Positions 52,324 through 64,000 of a stretch of DNA of 64,000 nucleotides are shown here, in pieces. The notes under the pieces are model-generated. The model was not told where the DNA came from. It saw only the letters and a list, made by a program, of their open reading frames with translations, and ran no database searches. The stretch comes from Spiroplasma endosymbiont of Dioctria linearis (GTDB lineage Bacteria > Bacillota_I > Bacilli_A > Mycoplasmatales > Mycoplasmataceae), in the NCBI RefSeq assembly GCF_964030865.1, contig NZ_OZ034984.1, forward strand, positions 992,001-1,056,000, read 5' to 3'. Both the position numbers and the translations under genes were made by a program. Position 1 is the first letter of the stretch, and each line of letters starts with the position of its first letter.

Positions 52324-53038
52324 CAAACATTTCTAATATTTCTTTTTTATAAGTTCCATCATCATTGTGAATATATAAAGGTTCTAAAATTTTCATTCCA
52401 TCATTACCATCATTAATTGCTTCAATAAGAACTCTTTTTGATTCTTGTTTTTCTTTAGAATAAACTATTTGTATTTTCTTTACTGAGAAATTATTTTGTT
52501 TCAATAAAATAATAATTTCATCCAACCTATTGCTTAAGTGAACCATAAGAAATTTACCACCATTTTTTAATGCTGTTTTTGCACTTTTTATTATTTCTTC
52601 TAAAGTTATTAATACCTCATGTCTTGCTGGAATTAAAAATTTACTTTTCTTATTAAGATTTGAGTCTTTATCTACTTTGAAAAATGGAGGGTTACAAAAT
52701 ATTAAATCATATTGGTTATTTTTATCCAAAACAAATTTTTTAATATCCATATTAACTATCTCAATTTGCTTTTCTAAATTATTTAATAATATATTTTTTT
52801 TTGCAATTTGACATGACTCTTCTTGAATCTCAATACCTGTAATTTTTGATTTAGTATATCTAGAGATTATTAATGGAATAATCGCATTATTTGTTCCAAA
52901 ATCCAAAATGTTTTTAAACTTATTTGAAGGTTTCCAAAATCTAGCCAACAAAATTGAGTCAATACAAAAATTAAACATTTTATTATCTTGAATTATTTTA
53001 AGTCTTTTATAATTTAAAATGTCATTTTTCACTTCCAT
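52316..53038 (-). CDS. yabB: tRNA1(Val) A37 N6-methyltransferase-like protein (YabB/TrmN6)
   Basis: A 240-residue SAM-dependent methyltransferase. The SAM loop ILDFGTNNAIIPLIISRY and the N6-adenine signature IFCNPPFF are clear. The position after holB matches Bacillus yabB. ATG 53038 overlaps the holB stop as TAATG. The RNA target is inferred from the family. Confidence 0.85.
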   Translation of the reverse strand: MEVKNDILNYKRLKIIQDNKMFNFCIDSILLARFWKPSNKFKNILDFGTNNAIIPLIISRYTKSKITGIEIQEESCQIAKKNILLNNLEKQIEIVNMDIKKFVLDKNNQYDLIFCNPPFFKVDKDSNLNKKSKFLIPARHEVLITLEEIIKSAKTALKNGGKFLMVHLSNRLDEIIILLKQNNFSVKKIQIVYSKEKQESKRVLIEAINDGNDGMKILEPLYIHNDDGTYKKEILEMFGD

Positions 53039-53784
53039 TAAATCACCTCATACATTTTTATAAAGAGATTTTCTAAAATCAAATTAATATAATTTGTTTC
53101 TTTTATTTCATTTATTGTATCTAATAAAAGCTCTTGTAAAAATTTTATATTTAAATTTATTGAGTTTTCAAAAGCTATATTCAGGTTTCTTATAATTTCT
53201 GGTCTTTCCATTTTTTTGAAAGTTATTAAATATTTTAATAACTTTGTCTTGTTCTTGTTTAAAAATAGATTAATAAGTTCTGAATCCATTTTTTCTTTTC
53301 TATTTTCATTTTCAATTGAGAATAGCTTGCATCTAGATTTAATAGTACTTAAAATTTTATTTCTATCTGTTGTTAATATAATTGCATATGTATTTTGAGG
53401 TGGCTCTTCCAAAAATTTTAGTAAAGCATTCGATGCACTATCACTTAAATTTTCACCATTTGATAAAATGTAAACCTTATTTTTATTATCTTCAATTCCT
53501 GAAGATGAAAATTTTATAATTAGTTCTTTAATATCTTCTTTTGATATTTTTGATATTGAGTCTCCAATATAAGAGATATTTAAATTATTTTTATTAACTG
53601 TTTTTAAACATCAATCACAATTATCATTTTCAAGCGAATTATTTAAACAATATATTTGTCTTAAAACCTCAGTTGAGATATTATCAAGATCAGTTTGATT
53701 TTCATTTGAGATTATTATTGAGTGATATAGTATTCTTTCCTTTATCAGTTCATTAATAATATTCAATACCTCCATTTTTTTCAT
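53038..53784 (-). CDS. holB: DNA polymerase III delta' subunit
   Basis: Clamp-loader subunit, 248 residues with TGA-Trp codons. SNALLKFLEEPP and the sensor region TTDRNKILSTIKSRCKLF are typical. Cys residues at CLNNSLENDNCDWC suggest a zinc site. The nucleotide-binding P-loop is not conserved, as is normal for delta'. ATG 53784 overlaps the tmk stop as TAATG. Confidence 0.9.
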
Positions 53785-54413
53785 TATTTTTTTGTTCTTT
53801 CATTAAGAGCATTATCGATTAAAAAATCTACTTGTTGCAAAACCTCATTAATTTGTTTTCTAGAATCCACAACTTTAATTCTATCTGAGTTTTCAGAAAT
53901 TAAGATTTGATATCCTTCATAAACTGCTTCATGGAATTTTTGGTTCTCTTGTTCCATTCTATCAGCACTTCTTTTTCTATTCATTAATCTTATCTGAGAT
54001 TCCTTTGGAGTTATATCAAAAAAAATTGTTAGGTCCGGTTTTGTTGAACCTAAAACAATGCTTTGTAATTCATTTACATCAGCCATACCTATATTTCTTG
54101 CATATCCTTGATAAGCAGATGTTGAATCCATAAATCTATCACAAACAACAATTGTTCCTTCTTTTAAAGCAGGTAGTATAATTGAGTCTAAATGCTGTTT
54201 TCTTGCTGCTACATATAAAAGAGTTTCAGCTCATGGATTAATTGAGTTTTTTTCATCTAGAATAATTCTTCTTAATTCCTCTGCCAATGGTTCTCCACCA
54301 GGTTCTCTTGTTAATAGAACTTTGTATCCCTTTTGAATTAAATTATCTTTAATCATTTTTGAAATTGTTGTTTTCCCTGAACCATCAATACCCTCTAATG
54401 AAATAAATAACAT
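53784..54413 (-). CDS. tmk: Thymidylate kinase
   Basis: Phosphorylates dTMP to dTDP. It has 209 residues with one TGA-Trp. The P-loop GIDGSGKTT is at 8-16, with REPGGEPLAEELR, VVCDRFMDSTSAYQGYAR and the lid segment near MNRKRSADRME. It sits between recR and holB. Confidence 0.97.
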
Positions 54414-54430
54414 ATTACAATTCCTCTAAA

Positions 54431-55003
54431 CTAATCATCTAGTTTCTTTCTATTTAAAATTGCATCATTTAACGTCTCTTGGTCAATATAATCTAAAACT
54501 CCACCTAACGGAATTCCTCTTGCAATTCTAGAAATTTTCTCGCTTATTCCTTTTGCCTTATTAGCTATATAGTTTGAAGTAACTTCTCCTTCAAATGTTA
54601 AATTTAAAGCTAGCAATAATTCTATACCTTTATTAATTCTAACAAATAATTCACTTATTTTTATTTTTTCGGGACCTATATTTTTATTTAAATTTATTTC
54701 ACCATTTAATACATGAATTATCCCGTTGTAATTACTTTTGGCAATTTTTATAGCATCAAACTTTGTAGAAACGACACAGATAATATTTGGATTTCTATTT
54801 TTATTATCACAAAAAGTACATTCTCCATTTTCTCTAAAGTAAAAACATATATTGCATTCACTATATGAATCCCTTATTTGAGATATTATAGATTCCAATG
54901 AGCTAATTTTATTTTTGTTAATTATTAAATCAAAAACAATTTTTTCAGCCGCTTTTTTACCAATTCCATCAATGGTTTTTAACTCTTCAATTATTTTATC
55001 CAT
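54431..55003 (-). CDS. recR: Recombination mediator RecR
   Basis: RecR helps load RecA with RecO. It has 190 residues. The N-terminal helix-hairpin-helix (LKTIDGIGKKAAEKIVFDL), the four-Cys zinc finger (CNICFYFRENGECTFC) and the Toprim domain ending GIPLGGVLDYIDQETL are present. ATG 55003 overlaps the dnaX stop as TAATG. The small gene yaaK found between them in Bacillus is missing. Confidence 0.95.
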   Translation of the reverse strand: MDKIIEELKTIDGIGKKAAEKIVFDLIINKNKISSLESIISQIRDSYSECNICFYFRENGECTFCDNKNRNPNIICVVSTKFDAIKIAKSNYNGIIHVLNGEINLNKNIGPEKIKISELFVRINKGIELLLALNLTFEGEVTSNYIANKAKGISEKISRIARGIPLGGVLDYIDQETLNDAILNRKKLDD

Positions 55004-56925
55004 TAATTCACAACCTTAATATTTTGATCTCCTAAAATTTCTTGAGCTCTTTTTAAATATTCATTTTCTTCATTATCATCTTTTGTTTTTAACATTTCAT
55101 AGAAAGACTCAGTGTTAATACTTTCAAAGTTAGCCAATTTATTGTTATCTTTTCTATCCATAAATTCAATTCTAATTTCAGATCATCTTTTTTTATCTAA
55201 GGAGATTATTTTTACTTCCTTACCAAAGTATTTATATATTAACTTTCTTATTTCCGAATTTTGAAGTCTATTATTAATTCATTTTGATATAGTTCTTTCC
55301 TCAGATACTAAGATAATAGAATCTTGACTAGACGCTGTTATTTTTGAACCATAAAACATAATAAAATTTTCTATAAATTTGGAACTATTATTAATTACAT
55401 CTTCATCAAAAATACGCTCAAATTTTTCTTCAAAATATTTTCTTGCTTCTTTATTAGCACCTACTAAAACATTAATAATCTGATCATTTGTAAAATCTAT
55501 AAAATTTTTATAAGTATTTGATTCTGAAATTAATAATTTCATTTGCAGTTTTAAGAATTTAGATTTTCCATTTTCTTTAAAAAAGTCTGCTATATTATTT
55601 TTAATTTCAAAGCTATTATCTTCTATATTTTCCTTTTGAATATTTTGAGATTTAACTTCCTCTATATTTTCCTTTTGAATATTTTGAGATTTAACTTCCT
55701 CTATATTTTCTATTAGTGTTTCAATAGGCTTATCAAATAAAATATCTTTGGAGTTATTTGATTCTTCTGCCTTTGGTTCCTCTCAATTTATTTTGGAGCT
55801 GTAGATAGAAGCAATATCTTCTTCTATATTATTAACACTTATAAGTTCATTAGTAGAAACTGTTTTCAATATATTTATTAATATATATTGAAAACTTATA
55901 TTTGAGTTTTTAGACTTTGTATAAGAGTTAGATATGTTATCTGCTAAATCAAACAATATTTTTATATTAGTTTCATTAAAACTATTAAATTCATCAATTG
56001 TTAAATTTTTCAAAAATGCATAATCTTGTGTAAGCTTAACTTCAATTATTTCTTTAATAATATCTAATAAACTTAAAGTCATTGTTTGGAAATCAATTCC
56101 TTGATTATTTGAAACTTCAAAATAGGATATTATTTCTTTTGTATTACCTTGAATTACATTTCTAATAATATTAATTTTTTCCATTTTTGTAGCAATATAA
56201 AATATTTTCTTAAGAATTTCAACGTTAACCTCTTGACTAGAAATTGTTAAGGCTTGCTCTAAGTAATTAAGAGCATCTCTTAAAGATCCATCTGACATGT
56301 AATAAATCTCGCTTAAAGCTTCTTTAGTTATTTGTTTTCCTTCTAAATTACATATTTCTTCAACTTTTTGTTCTAAATTTACTTGAGCAATTTTTTTAAA
56401 ATTAAACAGCTGACATCTTGAAATTATTGTTGCTGGAATTTTTGAAAATTCTGTAGTTGCCAAAATAAAGATTACATGTTTAGGAGGTTCTTCTAAAGTT
56501 TTAAGTAACGCATTAAAAGCAGAGTTTGATAGCATATGTACTTCATCAATTATATAAACTTTATACTTAGAAAAACTTGGTAATAAAGATATATTAGATT
56601 TTATATGTCTAATTTCTTCAACTCCATTGTTTGAAGCTGCATCTATTTCAAATATATCAGAGTGTGAATTATTATTAAATTCTTTACAACTAGTGCAATT
56701 ATCACACGGGTTATATCCATTTAAATTTTGACAATCAACTATTTTTGCAAATATTTTTGCAATTGATGTCTTTCCTGTTCCTCTTTGACCAGAAAATAAT
56801 AAAGCATGACCAAATGAATTTGAATTAATCTGAGATATTAATATTTCTTTAATTCCAGAATGCCCTGCAACTTGGTCAAAATTCTTTGGTCTATATTCTC
56901 TATAAAGTGACTTCTTATTCTCCAT
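55003..56925 (-). CDS. dnaX: DNA polymerase III gamma/tau subunit
   Basis: Clamp-loader ATPase, 640 residues with TGA-Trp codons. Walker A FSGQRGTGKTSIAK, the zinc module CQNLNGYNPCDNCTSC, Walker B VYIIDEVHML and the SRC sensor (IISRCQLFNF) are all intact. The C-terminal tau part is Asn/Glu/Lys-rich and contains a 13-residue unit twice (NIEEVKSQNIQKE). No programmed frameshift site for a separate gamma form is evident. Confidence 0.95.
55622..55710. repeat. 39-bp direct tandem duplication in dnaX
   Basis: A 39-bp unit is repeated exactly at 55622-55660 and 55661-55699, with the first bases of a third copy after it. It encodes a duplicated 13-residue linker segment in the tau region and keeps the frame. 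Confidence 0.95.
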
Positions 56926-56960
56926 TATTTTTACTCCCCTTGCATAAATATTTTACCTAG

Positions 56961-57386
56961 TTATTTCCTCAAATTTAAAAAGAATTCTTTTAATTCGCTT
57001 TCAAAAACTTTATATTCCTTATGATCTCCCATTTTTTCAAATTTTATATCAGTTGATATTCTATTATAATTGCACTTTATATTATCTAAATAATATAAAA
57101 CATTCTTTATATTGGCTTCTTCAATAACTGTAATACACATCAAACAAGGCTTTAATGTAGTTACTAACTTATATTCTCCCAAATTTTTAGTTCTCATTCT
57201 TTTATACATTTTATTTAAGACTCTAATTTCAGCATGATTTGAAAAATTATATTTCTTTTGCCTACTATTAAACGATTTTGCAACAATTTTATTATTAGTA
57301 TCAATTAATAAGGCTGATACTGGAACATCCTTATTCTTCTTACATTTCTTTAATTCTTTAACTAGTATATTAAAAATTAATTCCAT
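56961..57386 (-). CDS. tadA: tRNA adenosine(34) deaminase
   Basis: Converts A34 to inosine in tRNA-Arg(ACG). It has 141 residues. The zinc/catalytic motifs are HAE (His51, Glu53) and PCLMC (Cys81, Cys84) at the usual spacing. The TadA PVSALLID strand is present, with Ser in place of the more common Gly. It lies between the SRP RNA and dnaX, as in Bacillus. Confidence 0.92.
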   Translation of the reverse strand: MELIFNILVKELKKCKKNKDVPVSALLIDTNNKIVAKSFNSRQKKYNFSNHAEIRVLNKMYKRMRTKNLGEYKLVTTLKPCLMCITVIEEANIKNVLYYLDNIKCNYNRISTDIKFEKMGDHKEYKVFESELKEFFLNLRK

Positions 57387-57404
57387 AAAAAAGTTCTCCT
57401 AAAA

Positions 57405-57494
57405 ATAAAAAAAGTCACTGTACAAGGCACTAGATTCTTATGGCTGCTACCTTCCGGTCCTGACCAACTTCGAACGTCACCCTTACAATGACAT
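57405..57494 (-). ncRNA. ffs: Small SRP RNA (4.5S-like)
   Basis: The minus strand has the SRP helix 8 core GGTCAGGACCGGAAGGTAGCAGCC, with the GGAA tetraloop and symmetric and asymmetric loops. Flanking arms GTCATTGTAAGGGTGAC and GTGCCTTGTACAGTGAC pair to form the rest of the rod. A run of T at the 3' end terminates it. It is about 87 nt, the bacterial short form. It works with Ffh in co-translational targeting. Bacillus has scr at this same place between tadA and dnaX. Confidence 0.93.
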
Positions 57495-57496
57495 TT

Positions 57497-57504
57497 ATAT
57501 AATA
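57497..57504 (-). promoter_or_regulatory. SRP RNA -10 box
   Basis: TATTATAT lies about 7 bases before the predicted RNA 5' end. Confidence 0.5.
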
Positions 57505-57529
57505 ACATTTTTTGGACAAATTTATAGTC

Positions 57530-57581
57530 TTTTTATTTTTTCTAAATTGTTTCACGTGAAACAATTTAGAAAAAATAAAAA
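57530..57581. other. parS-like site 1 within a 52-bp perfect palindrome
   Basis: TGTTTCACGTGAAACA (57548-57563) is the bacterial parS consensus bound by ParB/Spo0J (Bacillus form TGTTNCACGTGAAACA). The symmetry extends outward without a mismatch to 26 bases on each side, with T/A runs at both ends. It lies between serS and the SRP RNA promoter, near the origin. Confidence 0.85.
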
Positions 57582-57582
57582 A

Positions 57583-58869
<1,287 letters not shown>

Positions 58870-58871
58870 TT

Positions 58872-61304
58872 TTATTCACCTTTATTTCATTCTAATGTAG
58901 TTGATGTAATAGTTTCATCCTCTTCTAAGTTAAACCCAATTACCCCAGCAGAGTTTCTTGATTGCAAGTTGATATCTTGAGCACCAATTTTTATTATTTT
59001 ACCTTTTGAAGAAATCATTAAAATTTCATCTGTTTCTCTAATTGCCAAAAGAGATTTAAATTTTCCTGTCTTATCACTAAGTTTCATTCCTAAAACACCT
59101 TTAGCACCTCTACCAAAAATATTATACTCACTTATAAGTGTTTTTTTAACAATCCCTTTTTCCGATATTGTTGCCACACTTTCATTTTTGTAACTTGAAC
59201 ATGAAGATACAACAAAATCATTTTTGTCTAATCCCATACCTTTTACTCCTCTAGAAGATCTAGACATTGGTCTGAAATTATCTTCATTTACTTTAATTAT
59301 TTTTCCATTCAATGATGCTATTAAAATTTCAGTACCTCCAATTGTTGGTATTACTGAAACTAATTTATCTCCTTCGTCTAAATTAATTGCAATTTTTCCA
59401 AAGTTATTAATTCTGTTAAATTCTTCTATTTCAACTTTTTTAACAACTCCTTTTCGAGTTACAAAAAGTAAATATTTAAAGATATTTTTTTTATTTTTTA
59501 AAGGTAGAATCGATGTTACTTTTTCAGATGAATTTATTCCAATAAAGTTAATTACTGGAACACCCCTAGCATTTCTAGAAAATTGTGTTATATTATAGGC
59601 TTTAATTCGATAAACTTTTCCTTCATCTGTAAAAAATAATACATCATCTTTTGTTTTACCAAATTTTGCAATAGAAATATTATCTTCATGATTATTATTT
59701 ATAATGACACCCTTACCACCACGTTTTTGAGTTTTAAACTCCTCATTAGAAAGTCTTCTAATATATCCATCTTCTGATAAAGTTATTAGCATTTGACTAT
59801 CTTGAATTAACTCTTCATCATCAATTTGAGTTTCATCCTCTTCAATAATTTTTGTTCTTCTTTCATCACCAAATTTATTTACTATTTCTTCAAGTTGACT
59901 AATAAGTAAATTATTTTGTTTCTCTTTTGAAGCTAAAATTTCTTCAAGTTCAGATATTCTTATTTCTATATTTTTAATATCTAATTCTACTTTTTCTCTT
60001 TCCAATCCTACTAATCTTTGTAATCTCATATCTAAAATTGCTTTGGATTGTTTTTCGTCAAATCCAAAAGCTTTAAATAATTTTTGATGTGCAATTTCAG
60101 TAGTTTTTGATTCCTTTATAATTTTTATAATTTCGTCAATATGATCTAATGTAATTCTAATTGCATTTAGAATATGTAGTTTAGAATTTAACTTATTTTT
60201 TTCAAAAATACTTCTTTTAACAATTATTTCAATTTGATGCTTTACATAAAATTTAATTATATCTTTAATGTTTAAAACAACAGGAATACCATTATTTAGA
60301 GAAAGCATATTTATTGCAAAGCTAGATTGTAGATTTGTATATTTATAAAGTTTTTTAATTATAAGTTGAGGGTTAGAGTTTTTAGATAATTCTATAACAA
60401 TTCTAATTCCTTCATAGTTAGATTCATCTCTAATATCTGAGATACCCATTATAATTTTGTTTTTATAAAGTTCTACAATTTTTTCAACAACCTTTAATTT
60501 ATTAGTTTGGTATGGAATTTCACTAACAACAATTCTTTGATTTTTGCTAGTTTCTTCAATATCAATTTTTGATCTTATTATTAAATTACCTTTACCAGTT
60601 CTGTAACCTTCAATCATACTTTTTCCATTTGTCATTAAAGCTCCTGTTGGAAAATCAGGACCTTTAATAAACTTTAAAATATCATCAATTGTCATTTGAT
60701 CATCTTTTATATATGCAATAGTTGCACCTATAACTTCTCTTAGATTATGAGGTGGAATATTAGTGGCCATACCAACAGCAATACCAGTTGCTCCGTTAAC
60801 TAAAAGATTTGGAAAATAACCAGTTAAATACTTTGGCTCTCTTTCAGAAGCGTCATAATTATCAACAAATGGAACTGTTTCCATATCAATATCTTTCAAT
60901 AATAAAGATGTAATTTTTGAAAGTCTTGCTTCAGTATAACGCATTGCAGCTGCACCATCACCATCAATTGAACCAAAATTCCCATGGCCTTCAACCAATG
61001 GATATCTGTAAGAAAAATCTTGTGACATTCTAACCATAGCTTCATAAACTGATGAATCTCCATGAGGATGATATTTACCAATAACTTCACCAACAATACG
61101 AGCAGACTTTTTATGAGGAGTATCTGATGTAATTTTTAAATCATTCATAGCATAAATAATTCGTCTATGTACAGGTTTTAATCCATCTTTTAAATCAGGA
61201 AGAGCTCTACTAACAATAACACTCATTGAGTATTCTAAAAAATCTTTTTCAACTTCACTTTTAATGTCCATTTCCAAAATACGACCGTGTTTTATTTCAC
61301 TCAT
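58872..61304 (-). CDS. gyrA: DNA gyrase subunit A
   Basis: Breakage-reunion subunit of gyrase, 810 residues. The catalytic Tyr123 is in [11 protein letters not shown]. The quinolone region [13 protein letters not shown] has the sensitive-type Ser, and Glu at the E. coli 87 position as in other Gram-positive lineages. The C-terminal beta-pinwheel carries the gyrase GyrA-box-like QKRGGKGV, which marks GyrA rather than ParC. It follows gyrB by 20 bases. Confidence 0.98.
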
Positions 61305-61324
61305 TTAGTTATACCTACCTATTT

Positions 61325-63229
<1,905 letters not shown>

Positions 63230-63240
63230 AATAAAAATAC

Positions 63241-63280
63241 CTCTCACTTACTTTAATTATATCATTTAAGTAAGTGAAAG
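63241..63280 (-). promoter_or_regulatory. gyrB promoter within an inverted repeat
   Basis: TGATATAAT (63264-63256), an extended -10, is flanked by arms TCACTTACTTTAA (63244-63256) and TTTAAGTAAGTGA (63265-63277), complementary at 12 of 13 positions. The symmetry puts the -10 in the loop. It could be an operator or a supercoiling-sensitive element. Confidence 0.55.
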
Positions 63281-63298
63281 GTATGTACATATAAGTTA

Positions 63299-64000
63299 TT
63301 AATTTGAAAACATAGGTAAAATAATTTGACTCAAATCCATATCTTCAGAAGAAGAAATAACAATTGGTTTTTTAGAATCAATTAAATTAATTTCTACATT
63401 TTTAGTTTCAAAAGTTTTTAATGAATCAATTAAATATTTTGAGTTAAAGCAAATATTTTGTTCATCCAATCCTTTTAATTCAAATTCCTTAAAAATTTCT
63501 TCAAAACTACCAATTTGATGAATATTAGATTTAATAAAAATACTATCATTATTTAAAATAAGATTTACAACTGTTGACGTATTTTCTTCACTTGGAATAT
63601 CTGCTCTTGATATTAGTTTAAAAAACTTTTTATTGTCCATATATAATGTTGTATTAAAATCTGTTGGAAATACTGCATTAACATCAGGAAATTGTCCCTC
63701 TAAGATTGTTGTTTGAAATAATGTATTATTAATTATAAAAGTTACATGACTATCAACTGAGACAATTTTACATTCTCCTTTTTCTGGTAATAATTTTATT
63801 AGTTCTAAAACACTTTTATGAGGTATATTAGTTTCAAACTTAGTTGGAATTTCATCAAACAACTTTATTCTTTTTCTTGATACTCTAAAACCATCAGTTC
63901 CAGTAATATAAAACATTGAATTGTCTATAGAAAAATTTAAACCTGCTAATACTATCTTTTGATTTCATTCATTTACAGAAATTATTGTTTGATTTAAACT
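63299..64000 (-). CDS. dnaN: DNA polymerase III beta clamp, C-terminal part
   Basis: Sliding clamp; only the C-terminal 233 residues are inside the window, and the gene continues past 64000. The visible part holds the end of domain 1-2 and domain 3, with FYITGTDGFRVSRKRI, EGQFPDVNAVFP and the terminal ILPMFSN that replaces the usual LPVR end. TGA is read as Trp (NEWNQK). The gene order dnaN-gyrB places dnaA and oriC just to the right. Confidence 0.95.

Noticed and set aside
55003-56925. Programmed frameshift producing a gamma form of DnaX
   Set aside because: No slippery A-run followed by a stem was found near the end of the ATPase domains.
59224-59598. Plus-strand reading frame of 124 codons opposite gyrA
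   Set aside because: Antisense to the conserved GyrA C-terminal domain. No homology and no start signals.

Overview
The window is AT-rich bacterial chromosome in which UGA is read as tryptophan. Nearly every gene runs through in-frame TGA codons where its family has Trp (for example two in a row at residues 3-4 of the HAD hydrolase at 28782). With lipoproteins, reduced gene content, few TGG codons and short intergenic gaps, this points to a Mollicute. Gene families and gene order suggest Spiroplasma or a close Entomoplasmatales relative; this is inference, and the species cannot be read from the window. All coordinates below join the pieces across TGA codons.

Almost everything is on the minus strand, and the replication origin must lie just beyond position 64000: the right end is dnaN (partial), gyrB, gyrA, serS, two parS-like palindromes, SRP RNA, tadA, dnaX, recR, tmk, holB, yabB, tilS, ftsH, hslO. 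This is close to the Bacillus oriC-proximal order with many genes removed. Then come an ABC ATPase, a DUF1904 protein, dusB, lysS, a degenerate AsnA-like protein, ispD, and the block rpsF-ssb-rpsR / rplI-dnaB.

The middle has a lipoprotein, a large low-complexity protein, ung, an ECF S component, and the conserved series cysS-rlmB-sigH-rpmG-secE-nusG. It continues with ppiB, rplK-rplA, an accessory patch (HAD phosphatase, MerR regulator with aldo/keto reductase, a damaged hpt), rplJ-rplL, a Vat-like acetyltransferase, rpoB-rpoC, rpiB-upp and the F1Fo ATP synthase operon.

The left end has the only two plus-strand genes (YigZ family and a stand-alone 5'-3' exonuclease), converging on atpC through a shared terminator. 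They diverge from a tauE-like permease/kbl/tdh threonine-to-glycine operon, followed by secA.

Regulatory structure is rich for so compact a genome. There are three ribosomal-protein leaders (L10, a probable L1 target before rplK, and an rpsF leader that hides its Shine-Dalgarno sequence), a textbook 19-bp-spacer MerR promoter, many TAATG stop/start junctions, and several terminators built over stop codons. Signs of decay or switching are an in-frame TAA in hpt, a T7 frameshift in sigH and a T16 tract in the tauE promoter. I see no tRNA, rRNA, CRISPR array, insertion sequence or prophage, and no clearly new multi-gene system. The most unusual architecture is the pair of parS palindromes that also form the serS terminator.
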